A program made the translations under genes and the position numbers. Shown here one piece after another: positions 35,092-43,438 of a DNA stretch of 64,000 bases; positions within the stretch are counted from its first letter, which is position 1; the number at the start of each line of letters is the position of its first letter. Source of the DNA: JABMNT01 sp048262655 (GTDB taxonomy: Bacteria; Pseudomonadota; Alphaproteobacteria; Rhodospirillales; Casp-alpha2); the NCBI GenBank assembly GCA_048262655.1, contig JBLXEY010000001.1, forward strand, positions 868,001 to 932,000, read 5' to 3'. The notes below the pieces were generated by a model. It was not told the origin of the DNA and ran no database searches. It worked only from the letters and a program-made list of their open reading frames with translations.

Positions 35092-35934
35092 TTAGCTCTG
35101 GATCGCGAACATCGATGGGTCAAGAACACCGCGATAGCTCGTGGCAACCGGGCCCGTCATTAGAACACGCCCACTCTCAAGCCATTCAATGTGCAACGGC
35201 CCACCATCCAAAACGACCTCCACTTTCCGTCCGGTCAACTGTCTGCGGTGCGCAGCAACCCCAACAGCGCAAGCACCAGAGCCGCATGCCTGCGTTATAC
35301 CCGCGGCGCGTTCCCAAACCCGCATTCGCAGCTTGTCCGGGCCAACGACCTGCACAATTTCGATGTTGGCGCGTTCGGGAAACAGTGCATGGGTTTCAAG
35401 CTTGGGGCCAAAAACATCCAACGCAACAGCATCAACATCATCAACAAAAAATACGGCATGGGGATTTCCCATATTGACGCCAACGGGATCGCTGATGCCA
35501 TCTGCGCCAATCCCCATATGCAAGGTATCGACTTTTTGGGAAACTGGAATTTCCTGCCAATCCAGACCTGCGGGCCCCATATCGACGGTCACGAGACCAT
35601 CCGGGTGCCGGGTTGAATCCAAAACACCGGCAACCGTTTCTATTTTCACGTGGTCGCGCTTCATTTCGCTCATGATGACGGAAGCTATACAGCGCGTTCC
35701 GTTACCGCAGGCCTGAGCTTCGCTTCCATCCGGATTACGAATACGCATGAAGGCATCCGCCGCTTCATTCGATGGATTTTCCAGAATCAGCAGTTGATCA
35801 AAGCCAACCCCAGTGCGACGATTGGCAATGGCGCGCGCTTCAACTTCGCCAAGGGACAAAACGCCATCACGATCATCGATAACGACAAAATCATTACCAA
35901 GGCCATGCATTTTTATGAACGGTATATGTGTCAT
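35092..35934 (-). CDS. dapF: Diaminopimelate epimerase
   Basis: A 280-residue enzyme that interconverts LL- and meso-diaminopimelate for lysine and peptidoglycan. It starts with the family signature KMHGLGNDFVVID (residues 8-20). The two catalytic cysteines lie in QACGNGTRCIAS (about residue 76) and TQACGSGACAVGVAA (about residue 223). The two halves show the expected internal symmetry. It is first in a likely dapF-mtaB-ftsY transcript. A ferredoxin-like gene ends 47 bases upstream on the same strand. Confidence 0.95.
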   Translation of the reverse strand: MTHIPFIKMHGLGNDFVVIDDRDGVLSLGEVEARAIANRRTGVGFDQLLILENPSNEAADAFMRIRNPDGSEAQACGNGTRCIASVIMSEMKRDHVKIETVAGVLDSTRHPDGLVTVDMGPAGLDWQEIPVSQKVDTLHMGIGADGISDPVGVNMGNPHAVFFVDDVDAVALDVFGPKLETHALFPERANIEIVQVVGPDKLRMRVWERAAGITQACGSGACAVGVAAHRRQLTGRKVEVVLDGGPLHIEWLESGRVLMTGPVATSYRGVLDPSMFAIQS

Positions 35935-35981
35935 GAGGGGTAAATAAGGTTAGTAGGGTGGTGATGTCCACTGAAAAGCGC

Positions 35982-36653
35982 TTAATCCGTCATTACAGGA
36001 CGGCTCTCAATAAATTTATTCATATGAAAACGCGCATGGTCCTGTTGATAAGCATAAGATTGCCCAACCGGGCACGCATGACGCGCCTGACAGCCTGCAT
36101 TGCGACAATAAGGTGTCGGGTCAGAACCGAGATGATCAACGCATAGCGGCACATTATAGTGTTGGGGTTTGAGCGCATCGACAGGGCAAGCCGTGAGACA
36201 CGGTTGATCAACGCAACTCTGGCAGGGTGAGGTTCCGGACACCAGGTCGGGTACCTCGATGGTTTTCTCGAACACCAGTGCCGCCCGGTAGGCATGCCAT
36301 AAACCGTAAGCCGGGTGAATAAGTGGTCCCGTCGGCGATGGGTGAACCGGTTCTGACCGCATTGCCCATTGCTGAAACGGATAATAGGGCGGCCCCACAA
36401 ATGGATAATAAGGTGTCGCATCAAACGCCATGGCAACGTCATCCATTATCCGCTGCGTCCAGTTGTCCATCGGGTGATCCGAACTTTTGCTCCCGGACAC
36501 AGCGACAAAGGCCTGCCAGAATGCGGAGCCCGCATTACCGATCAAAACCAACGAACCCTGATGGTTAAATCCGTCACCTTCGGTCAATTGGAACCCGCCT
36601 CGGCAAATCAGACCGAACGGCGCAACCGCAGCCTCAAGTTCCCGATAAATCAT
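35982..36653 (-). CDS. Ferredoxin-like protein with two Fe-S cysteine clusters
   Basis: A 223-residue soluble protein. The N-terminal 150 residues have no motif I can name. The C-terminal part holds a CxxCxxxxCxxxCP motif (CQSCVDQPCLTACPVDAL, about residues 142-159), then a second group: CVDHLGSD, CRNAGCQARHACP. This could bind one or two [4Fe-4S] clusters. The layout recalls the C-terminal ferredoxin domain of epoxyqueuosine reductase QueG, but the cobalamin-binding half is not evident. The role is unknown. The XRE regulator gene ends 31 bases upstream on the same strand, so co-transcription is likely. Confidence 0.7.
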   Translation of the reverse strand: MIYRELEAAVAPFGLICRGGFQLTEGDGFNHQGSLVLIGNAGSAFWQAFVAVSGSKSSDHPMDNWTQRIMDDVAMAFDATPYYPFVGPPYYPFQQWAMRSEPVHPSPTGPLIHPAYGLWHAYRAALVFEKTIEVPDLVSGTSPCQSCVDQPCLTACPVDALKPQHYNVPLCVDHLGSDPTPYCRNAGCQARHACPVGQSYAYQQDHARFHMNKFIESRPVMTD

Positions 36654-36684
36654 AGGTCAACCTGAAACCTGGCTCCTGCCCTGA

Positions 36685-37128
36685 TCACGTATATCCATCC
36701 GGATACAAAGGCTTAGGACCGCTGGGCCTGTCGCGATCACGCCTGTAAAACGAGCTGCCAGCGACCGATCGAACCAAAGATAAGATTTCGCGCCGCGCCG
36801 ACGGTCGCGAAATCGCGCGATAGGCACGCATAAACTCTGACACTTCATGGTCAGTAATACCCAGTCCTGTATTCATGAATGGTTCGGCTTCAATTTCTGG
36901 GGCTCCAGCAAACAACGCGTCGACCGGCTGGCCCAAAAACTTCGATAACTTCCAAAGAATTTGCGCATCCAGGCGCTTGTCTCCCCGCTCTACGCGCGCG
37001 ACCGTTCCTGAGGGCACATCCAGCGTCTGATCCATTTCGCGCAACGTCAACTTTAGACGCAAACGATGGGCGCGCACGACAGCAGACAAATGTTGATTAA
37101 GATGTCCAGGATCATCCCGTTTAGACAT
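36685..37128 (-). CDS. XRE-family helix-turn-helix regulator
   Basis: A 147-residue protein. The N-terminal HTH (about residues 12-70) reads LTLREMDQTLDVPSGTVARV with the following ERGDKRLDAQILWKLSKFLG, a standard XRE/Cro fold. A C-terminal segment of about 70 residues (EFMRAYRAISRPSARREILSL) resembles that of alphaproteobacterial regulators with a helical dimerisation tail. I start at 37128, where GAGG lies about 6 bases upstream; a longer reading begins in non-coding-looking sequence. It is divergent from the unknown gene at 37354, and the 225-base AT-rich gap between them probably holds its targets. Confidence 0.8.
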   Translation of the reverse strand: MSKRDDPGHLNQHLSAVVRAHRLRLKLTLREMDQTLDVPSGTVARVERGDKRLDAQILWKLSKFLGQPVDALFAGAPEIEAEPFMNTGLGITDHEVSEFMRAYRAISRPSARREILSLVRSVAGSSFYRRDRDRPSGPKPLYPDGYT

Positions 37129-37353
37129 GGGAACCTCATTCAAGTCGGGCAAAATCAAGAGCTCAAGAAAATTAAGCACACGAATACTGCATGTGTTTAT
37201 CACGGTTAGTGTTCCAAGCCAACAAACCCAAGTTCACAGGTCAACGCAATAATTTATGCAATTAATAATTATTCGCATTTACAGGAACCATGAAACCGGG
37301 TATTCAAAATTACACGACAGATCATTGATAGCAAACCGGTTTGGGGATTTTTT

Positions 37354-37851
37354 ATGAACGCTATATCGCATCACTCTTCTCAGACGTCGCCAGCCAAATC
37401 GCTGCCGGCCCTTAATCGATTATCTCCAAACCAACATTTGCTGGTTTTTGCCATGCGGAAATGGGCGGTTGGCCCGACGGCCTTGCCAGATGTCGCACAA
37501 ACACTTTTTAAGGTATTTGGTATTTATCATATAGAAGCAGCCCTTCAGGCTTTTGAGACCCTTATGCAGGCGTTGGCTGACAAGCCACAGAACCCGTTTT
37601 CGATCCATGAACTTCCGCACCTTGAGGTTGGCTCTGGCGAATTGGCTGTCCTCAAACTGATCACCGCTTTCCAGGCCGGAGACTTACAAACGGCGCGCAC
37701 ACTGGCCCTCGAGATCGCTGGCCCAGAAGGCAACAGGAGCGTCTTCACTTCCGGCTGCCAATTGGCTAAATGTCTGGACGCTCGAAGCATTCTGTTCACG
37801 CTCAGAGAATACAAACCACTGGCGATGGTCGCAGTGGAAGGCCGCGCTTAA
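37354..37851 (+). CDS. Hypothetical protein of unknown family
   Basis: A 165-residue soluble, helical protein without signal peptide or membrane helix. The N-terminal 25 residues are Ser/Pro-rich. A segment LSPNQHLLVFAMRKWAVG begins the ordered part, and hydrophobic helices such as VAQTLFKVFGIYHIEAALQA follow. I do not recognise a family. Four residues (CQLAKC near the end) place two Cys five apart, which may or may not matter. The gene is divergent from the XRE regulator and could be its target. ffh follows 250 bases downstream with several small hairpins but no clear gene in between. Confidence 0.6.
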   Translation: MNAISHHSSQTSPAKSLPALNRLSPNQHLLVFAMRKWAVGPTALPDVAQTLFKVFGIYHIEAALQAFETLMQALADKPQNPFSIHELPHLEVGSGELAVLKLITAFQAGDLQTARTLALEIAGPEGNRSVFTSGCQLAKCLDARSILFTLREYKPLAMVAVEGRA

Positions 37852-38100
37852 ACACTGAGAACCGATATCTAGGTTTTGGGAAGACTGACGATCAACGCTT
37901 GGTCTCATTACACTTTATTCCCTTTGTGCTTGCTGGCTTGACTTCTCACTGTTGGGCCCATATGTTGCGCCCCAATTCAGGGAAACTTTAAACCCTACGC
38001 CTTACGGGGCGCCGCCAATCCGCGAGTTTCGCGCACTGGCGCGTTTGTCGTTGGGCTATTTGAGTAGTGATTTTTGGCAAGAACGGCGACGTAGCAAACG

Positions 38101-39480
38101 ATGTTCGATAACCTAACAGAACGCCTTGGCGGTATCTTTGACAAGCTAAAAAAGCGCGGTGCGCTGAAGGAAGCGGATGTCGATGAAGCCTTGCGTGAAG
38201 TCCGCGTCGCGCTGCTTGAGGCTGATGTTGCCCTTTCCGTCGTTAAAGGCTTTATCGAAGCCGTGCGGGTTAAAGCCGTTGGCCAGGATGTCATTCGGTC
38301 TGTGACCCCAGGTCAGATGGTCGTCAAGATCGTCAATGACGAACTGGTCGAGACCCTGGGCACGGAAGGCAATGACCTTAATCTGATTGGCACGCCGCCC
38401 GTTTCGATCTTGATGGTCGGATTACAAGGCTCCGGTAAGACCACAACCAGTGCCAAATTGGGTTTGCGCCTGACCAAGCGAGACAAGAAAAAAGTCTTAA
38501 TGGCGTCTTTGGACGTCTACCGCCCGGCGGCTCAACAACAACTGGCGACACTCGGCGAGCAGACGGAAGTCCGCGTTTTACAGTCTGTATTTGGCGAACA
38601 GCCAATTGCCATTGCCAAACGTGCTATGGAGACCGGGCGCAACGAAGGCATGGATATCGTCATCCTCGACACCGCAGGCCGTTTGCATATCGATCAGGAA
38701 TTGATGACTGAGGTCGCACAGATCCGAGATATTGCGAAGCCAGTTGAAACACTGTTGGTAACAGATGCCATGACCGGCCAAGACGCCGTCAACGTAGCTC
38801 GTGAATTCAACGAAAAAGTTGGGATCACCGGAATCGCCCTAACCCGGGTTGATGGCGATGCACGCGGCGGAGCAGCGCTCTCCATGCGGGCCATTACGGG
38901 GGCTCCTATCAAGCTGATGGGCACCGGCGAAAAAATGGACGCCCTGGAGTTGTTCCAGGCGGATCGTATTGCAGGCTCCATTCTGGGTATGGGCGATATT
39001 GTTGGCCTTGTTGAAAAGGCTGGCGAAGTCGTCGATCAAGAAGAAGCTGAAGCCATGGCCAAGAAGATGCTGAAAGGCCAGTTCACTTTGGACGACATGG
39101 CACAGCAGCTTGGTCAAATCAAAAAAATGGGCAATCTGGAAGGATTGCTGGGCATGATGCCAGGCGCGCAAAAGGTTAAACAGCAAATGGCTGGTGCCAA
39201 CATTGATGACAAACTGATTGGTCGTCAGGAAGCCATTATTCGCTCCATGACCAAGAAAGAACGCCTCAATCCAAAACTCTTAAACGGTTCACGCCGCCGC
39301 AGAATTGCAGAAGGTTCCGGCACCACGGTGCAGGATGTGAACCGGGTTCTGAAGCAGTTTAAGCAGATGGGCCAGATGATGAAAAAAGCCGGAAAGATGG
39401 GCAAAAAAGGGATGATGCGAGGTGGCGGTATGCTGCCGGGCATGATGCCGCAAATGCCGCCTCATGGGGGTATGCGCTGA
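38101..39480 (+). CDS. ffh: Signal recognition particle protein Ffh
   Basis: A 459-residue SRP54 protein. The N domain begins MFDNLTERLGGIFDKLKKRG. The G domain has G1 GLQGSGKTTTSAKLG (about residues 107-121), ASLDVYRPAAQQQL, G3 DTAGRLHIDQELM, and G4 TRVDGDARGGAAL. The M domain from about residue 300 contains the RNA-binding GSRRRRIAEGSGTTVQDVN, and it ends in a Met/Gly/Lys-rich tail (GMMRGGGMLPGMMPQMPPHG). It binds signal sequences and 4.5S RNA. It heads a block with rpsP, rimM, trmD and rplS, all on the plus strand. Confidence 0.96.
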   Translation: MFDNLTERLGGIFDKLKKRGALKEADVDEALREVRVALLEADVALSVVKGFIEAVRVKAVGQDVIRSVTPGQMVVKIVNDELVETLGTEGNDLNLIGTPPVSILMVGLQGSGKTTTSAKLGLRLTKRDKKKVLMASLDVYRPAAQQQLATLGEQTEVRVLQSVFGEQPIAIAKRAMETGRNEGMDIVILDTAGRLHIDQELMTEVAQIRDIAKPVETLLVTDAMTGQDAVNVAREFNEKVGITGIALTRVDGDARGGAALSMRAITGAPIKLMGTGEKMDALELFQADRIAGSILGMGDIVGLVEKAGEVVDQEEAEAMAKKMLKGQFTLDDMAQQLGQIKKMGNLEGLLGMMPGAQKVKQQMAGANIDDKLIGRQEAIIRSMTKKERLNPKLLNGSRRRRIAEGSGTTVQDVNRVLKQFKQMGQMMKKAGKMGKKGMMRGGGMLPGMMPQMPPHGGMR

Positions 39481-39557
39481 GAGCCGGTTAAACGAAACGA
39501 ACAGATTAGAAATTACGATTAACGAGCATTTTTGCTAACGAAAGGAAAAAGACCAAT

Positions 39558-40043
39558 ATGTCTTTGAGAATACGTCTATCACGGGGCGGTGCGAAAAAGC
39601 GCCCCTTTTATCGGATCGTTGTCGCGGACTCACGCAGCCCTCGCGATGGTCGTTTTATTGAAAAAATTGGCACCTATAACCCAATGCTGGCCCGCGACAG
39701 CGGCGAACGTTTGGTAATCAAGGAAGACCGGGTCAAGCACTGGATCAGTGTTGGTGCTCAGCCGAGCGATCGGGTCGCCCGCTTCCTCGGTGACGCGGGA
39801 TTGGTTGAAAAGCCGGCTATTCCTGCGAACCAGACAAAACAACATAAGCCAAAAGCGAAGGCGCAAGAGCGTTTGCAAGAGCAAGCTGATAAAGCCGCTG
39901 CGGCTGCCGAAGCGGCTGCAGAAGCTGCTGCGGCTCCGGCTGAAGAGCCCGCTGCTGAAGAAGCTCCGGCTGAAGAAGCTCCGGCTGAAGAAGCTCCGGC
40001 TGAAGAGCCAGCTGCTGAAGAAGAAACGAAGGAAGCCAGCTAA
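39558..40043 (+). CDS. rpsP: 30S ribosomal protein bS16 with long Ala/Glu-rich tail
   Basis: The first 80 or so residues are the normal bS16 core: MSLRIRLSRGGAKKRPFYRI, VADSRSPRDGRFIEKIGTYN, ARFLGDAGLVEKP. The chain then continues to 161 residues, twice the usual length. A lysine-rich linker (about 92-113) leads to an acidic, alanine-rich tail built of EEAPA units. Extended bS16 tails occur in other Alphaproteobacteria, but the very acidic repeat is notable on a ribosome surface. AAAGGAAA lies upstream of the ATG. It is followed by rimM after 20 bases. Confidence 0.95.
   Translation: MSLRIRLSRGGAKKRPFYRIVVADSRSPRDGRFIEKIGTYNPMLARDSGERLVIKEDRVKHWISVGAQPSDRVARFLGDAGLVEKPAIPANQTKQHKPKAKAQERLQEQADKAAAAAEAAAEAAAAPAEEPAAEEAPAEEAPAEEAPAEEPAAEEETKEAS
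39957..40001 (+). repeat. Three tandem 15-bp repeats inside rpsP
   Basis: The unit GAAGAAGCTCCGGCT occurs three times without a mismatch (39957-39971, 39972-39986, 39987-40001), each encoding Glu-Glu-Ala-Pro-Ala. Degenerate copies flank it on both sides, from about 39930 to 40025. Perfect units suggest recent slippage, so copy number may vary between strains. Confidence 0.9.
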
Positions 40044-40063
40044 CGGTTTCGGGACGGACCCTG

Positions 40064-40621
40064 ATGGTAACAAAACCTCAACCGTCCGAGCTGATTTGCG
40101 TTGGCGCGGTAACGGGAGCACGAGGGATCAAAGGCGACATCCGGATCAAGAGTTTTACCGATGATCCAGAAGCCATCGCCAGTTATGGTTCTTTGTACGA
40201 TAAAACCGGAACGAAAACCTATGATCTCCGCATTACAGGTCAGGCCAAAGGCCAGCTTGTCGGGCGGATCAAAGGGACAGAGGACCGGAACGAGGCAGAA
40301 AAACTTAAAGGGTTACAGCTTTTTGTTCCGCGTGACATCCTTCCGGCGCCAGATGAAGACGAGTTCTATTTTTCGGACTTGATCGGATTGCGGGCCGAAG
40401 ATTTGGAAGGCAAGTCATTAGGGACCATCCAATCCGTTGATAATTTCGGGGCGGGTGATGTTTTGGAAATCGTTGGCGTGGTGCCGGGTGGCCTAATGGT
40501 CCCTTTCACCAAGGAAGCGGTTCCCCGGGTCGAAATTGCAGACGGTTTGGTCATTATTGATCCACCAGATGGTCTTTTGGACCCGCCAGACAAAGAAGCG
40601 AACCAACCGAACAAGGGTTAA
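40064..40621 (+). CDS. rimM: Ribosome maturation factor RimM
   Basis: A 185-residue protein for late 30S assembly, binding uS19 and the 16S head. The N-terminal RimM domain shows CVGAVTGARGIKGDIRIKSF (about residues 12-31). The C-terminal PRC-barrel part contains EFYFSDLIGLRAED and ends with VPFTKEAVPRVEIADGLVII, both family hallmarks. A short Pro/Asp-rich tail follows. It lies between rpsP and trmD, its standard position. Confidence 0.94.
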   Translation: MVTKPQPSELICVGAVTGARGIKGDIRIKSFTDDPEAIASYGSLYDKTGTKTYDLRITGQAKGQLVGRIKGTEDRNEAEKLKGLQLFVPRDILPAPDEDEFYFSDLIGLRAEDLEGKSLGTIQSVDNFGAGDVLEIVGVVPGGLMVPFTKEAVPRVEIADGLVIIDPPDGLLDPPDKEANQPNKG

Positions 40622-40666
40622 AATGCGAACGGCCATGAAGGCCAACAGGTAGTTTGATATAAGCGA

Positions 40667-41383
40667 ATGGTAAAAATGGATTCCACATGGCGAGCCCAAG
40701 TGCTCTCAATCTTCCCGGACATGTTTCCGGGACCGCTGGGCGTTTCGCTCGCCGGTCAGGGGTTGAGCGATGGTGCGTGGTCATTGGAGACACTGGACAT
40801 TAGGTCGTTTGCCACGGACAAACATCGTTCCGTTGACGACACGCCTTTTGGTGGGGGTCCGGGCATGGTTATGCGCCCTGACGTCATCGACAGTGCCATT
40901 CGGGCTGTTCGCGATACATCGCCAGATCTGCCGTTGGTTTATCTATCACCACGCGGCACAACCTTTACCCAGGCGAAGGCCCAGGAATTGGCATCTGGAC
41001 CGGGTGTCGCGTTGCTATGTGGCCGTTTTGAAGGGCTGGACCAACGGATTCTGGACACCCACGAGATCGAAGAAATCAGCATTGGTGACTTTGTGCTTTC
41101 TGGTGGCGAAACCGCAGCATTAACTTTGCTGGATGCCTGCGTACGGCTGTTGCCAGGTGTTATTGGAAAACCGGAAAGTCTGGAGCAGGAAAGCTTTGAA
41201 CATGGCTTGCTTGAGTATCCTCAATATACCCGGCCGCAAGTCTGGAACGGTCAAGCCGTACCTGACGTATTGATCTCTGGCCATCATGAAAACATTCGCG
41301 CCTGGCGACAGGCGCAATCTGAAGAAATAACCAAACGGCGCAGACCGGACCTGTGGTCCCAATACGCCGCGAACCCTATTTAA
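40667..41383 (+). CDS. trmD: tRNA (guanine-37-N1)-methyltransferase TrmD
   Basis: A 238-residue SPOUT enzyme that methylates G37 and so guards the reading frame. Motifs are VLSIFPDMFPGPLGVSLAGQ at the start, DTPFGGGPGMVMRPD (about residues 57-71), YLSPRGTTFTQAKAQ, and the SAM-binding knot LLCGRFEGLDQRILD and SIGDFVLSGGETAAL. The C-terminal YPQYTRPQVWNG and SGHHENIRAWR contact tRNA. Two ATGs nine bases apart (40667 and 40676) are possible starts; neither has a strong Shine-Dalgarno. Confidence 0.95.
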   Translation: MVKMDSTWRAQVLSIFPDMFPGPLGVSLAGQGLSDGAWSLETLDIRSFATDKHRSVDDTPFGGGPGMVMRPDVIDSAIRAVRDTSPDLPLVYLSPRGTTFTQAKAQELASGPGVALLCGRFEGLDQRILDTHEIEEISIGDFVLSGGETAALTLLDACVRLLPGVIGKPESLEQESFEHGLLEYPQYTRPQVWNGQAVPDVLISGHHENIRAWRQAQSEEITKRRRPDLWSQYAANPI

Positions 41384-41420
41384 TCTTAATTTTTGAATAC
41401 CAAACTAAAGGATGAGACCT

Positions 41421-41903
41421 ATGAACATCATCGAAGAAATCAACAAGGAACAAGTGGAAAAGCTGGTCGCTGATTCAGTTGAGCCGATTTTTGCACCGGG
41501 TGATACCGTTAAAGTAAATGTCCGCGTTGTTGAAGGCACGCGCGAGCGCGTGCAGGCATTTGAAGGCGTCTGTATCGCCCGCAAAAATGCCGGCCTCAAC
41601 TCCGCCTTCACTGTGCGCAAGCTGAGCTATGGCGAAGGTGTCGAGCGCGTCTTCCCGCTTTACTCGCCAACCATCGAAAGCATTGAAGTTATGCGTCGCG
41701 GTGATGTCCGTCGCGCCAAACTTTATTACCTACGCGGTCGCACCGGTAAATCAGCACGTATTGCTGAGAAGACATCCGGTTTCGCTGCCAAGGTATCTGC
41801 TGAAGAAAAGCGCGTTGCTGCGGAAGTCAAAAAGGCTTCTGGACAGGCAAAGAAAGACAAAAAAGCTCAAGCGAAGTCAGCAAAAGCCGAAGCTGCTAAG
41901 TAA
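41421..41903 (+). CDS. rplS: 50S ribosomal protein bL19 with Lys/Ala-rich tail
   Basis: The core (about residues 1-115) is standard bL19: MNIIEEINKEQVEKL, FAPGDTVKVNVRVVEGTRER, QAFEGVCIARKNAG, FTVRKLSYGEGVERVFPLYS, and RAKLYYLRGRTGKSARI. A tail of about 45 residues rich in Lys and Ala (KKASGQAKKDKKAQAKSAKA) extends it beyond the usual 115 or so. I start at 41421 because AAAGGA lies 9 bases upstream; the ATG at 41412 overlaps that site. leuC follows after 116 bases. Confidence 0.95.
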   Translation: MNIIEEINKEQVEKLVADSVEPIFAPGDTVKVNVRVVEGTRERVQAFEGVCIARKNAGLNSAFTVRKLSYGEGVERVFPLYSPTIESIEVMRRGDVRRAKLYYLRGRTGKSARIAEKTSGFAAKVSAEEKRVAAEVKKASGQAKKDKKAQAKSAKAEAAK

Positions 41904-41916
41904 GACACCTCTTGAA

Positions 41917-41940
41917 CAGGCAGCAATATACTGCCTATTT
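41917..41940 (+). terminator. Weak hairpin downstream of rplS
   Basis: AGGCAG (41917-41922) pairs with CTGCCT (41930-41935) across a 7-base loop, followed by only a short T-rich ATTTA. It could be a weak terminator for the ribosomal block. A second hairpin, GGGTTGG with CCAACCC (41963-41984), lies between it and leuC and has no T run. Confidence 0.4.
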
Positions 41941-42019
41941 AGCAGGTTAGAGGACGTGAAAAGGGTTGGTGATTTTGCCAACCCGTCGTTAGGTTGTGAA
42001 CAAACGATAGGGAGGTCTT

Positions 42020-43423
42020 ATGCCAAATCCAAAGACGCTTTTTGACAAAATCTGGGAAAATCACTTGGTGGATGTACAGGATGACGGCACATGTCTCCTC
42101 TATATTGACCGCCACCTGGTACACGAAGTTACAAGCCCGCAGGCCTTTGAAGGTTTGAAAAACGCCGGACGTCAGGTCCGCCGCCCGGATTTGACCCTCG
42201 CTGTGCCTGATCACAATGTTCCGACCACAGACCGGACGAAAACCATCGAGAACGAGGAAGGCCGCATTCAGGTTGAGACTTTGCAAAAGAATTGCAAAGA
42301 GTTCGGCGTACCTTTGTTCGATCTTCAAGACATTCGTCAAGGCGTTGTTCACATCATCGGTCCAGAACAAGGCTTCACCCTTCCCGGCACAACAACCGTT
42401 TGTGGCGATAGTCACACAGCGACCCACGGCGCCTTTGGCTCTTTAGCCTTTGGCATCGGCACATCCGAGGTCGAACATGTTCTGGCCACACAAACGTTGC
42501 TGCAAAGCCCGTTGAAGAATATGCGGATTACGGTTGAAGGTGCTTTACCTGATGGATGTACGGCGAAAGATCTGGTCTTAGCATTGATTGGCAAAATCGG
42601 TACTGCAGGTGGCACCGGATACGTTATCGAGTATGCCGGGCAAGCCATTCGCGATCTGTCCATGGAAGGCCGCATGACGGTGTGTAACATGACCATCGAG
42701 GGCGGAGCCCGCGCCGGCCTGATCGCGCCTGATGAGACAACATTTGAGTATTTGATGGGCCGTCCGATGTCACCAAAAGCCGGTGCCTGGGAACAGGCTG
42801 TCGAGTTCTGGAAAACCCTGCCATCTGATGAAGGCGCGTTCTACGACAAGGAAGTGGTCCTCGACGTATCCGAGATCGTCCCGCAAGTCACCTGGGGCAC
42901 CAGCCCGGAAGATGTCGCCCCGATTACCGGCAACGTACCAAACCCGGCGGATTTTGACGATCCGGGCAAACAAGTGGCCGCGCAAGCGTCGCTTGATTAC
43001 ATGGGCCTTGAAGCCGGAATGGCGATGCAGGATGTGGCCATTGATACGGTCTTTATTGGTTCTTGCACAAACGGCCGTATTGAAGACATCCGGGCTGCTG
43101 CCGATGTGGCACAAGGCCGGAAAGTTGCGGACGGTGTTCGTGCTCTGGTCGTTCCCGGCTCAGGACTGGTCAAGGAGCAGGCTGAAGAAGAAGGCCTCGA
43201 CAAAATCCTTATCGAATCCGGCTTTGAATGGCGCGACCCTGGTTGCTCCATGTGTCTGGCCATGAACGATGACCGGTTAGAGCCAGGTCAGCGCTGTGCA
43301 TCAACATCAAACCGCAACTTCAAAGGCCGTCAGGGCTTTGGTGGGCGTACCCATCTGGTCAGCCCAGCGATGGCCGCTGCGGCAGCCGTCAGTGGTCACT
43401 TGGCCGACGTGCGCGATCTATAG
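42020..43423 (+). CDS. leuC: 3-isopropylmalate dehydratase large subunit
   Basis: A 467-residue aconitase-family subunit with LeuD. It starts PKTLFDKIWENHLVD. The active-site His lies in VCGDSHTATHGAFGSLAFGI (about residue 130). The three [4Fe-4S] ligands are in FIGSCTNGRIED (about residue 347) and DPGCSMCLAMN (about residue 410). It interconverts 2- and 3-isopropylmalate for leucine synthesis. AGGGAGG lies about 8 bases before the ATG. leuD begins 15 bases after its stop. Confidence 0.97.
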   Translation: MPNPKTLFDKIWENHLVDVQDDGTCLLYIDRHLVHEVTSPQAFEGLKNAGRQVRRPDLTLAVPDHNVPTTDRTKTIENEEGRIQVETLQKNCKEFGVPLFDLQDIRQGVVHIIGPEQGFTLPGTTTVCGDSHTATHGAFGSLAFGIGTSEVEHVLATQTLLQSPLKNMRITVEGALPDGCTAKDLVLALIGKIGTAGGTGYVIEYAGQAIRDLSMEGRMTVCNMTIEGGARAGLIAPDETTFEYLMGRPMSPKAGAWEQAVEFWKTLPSDEGAFYDKEVVLDVSEIVPQVTWGTSPEDVAPITGNVPNPADFDDPGKQVAAQASLDYMGLEAGMAMQDVAIDTVFIGSCTNGRIEDIRAAADVAQGRKVADGVRALVVPGSGLVKEQAEEEGLDKILIESGFEWRDPGCSMCLAMNDDRLEPGQRCASTSNRNFKGRQGFGGRTHLVSPAMAAAAAVSGHLADVRDL

Positions 43424-43438
43424 GAACGGGAGAGAATT

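Noticed and set aside
41963..41984. Leucine attenuator before leuC
   Set aside because: A 7-bp hairpin is present, but there is no T run, and no short frame with leucine codons lies upstream.
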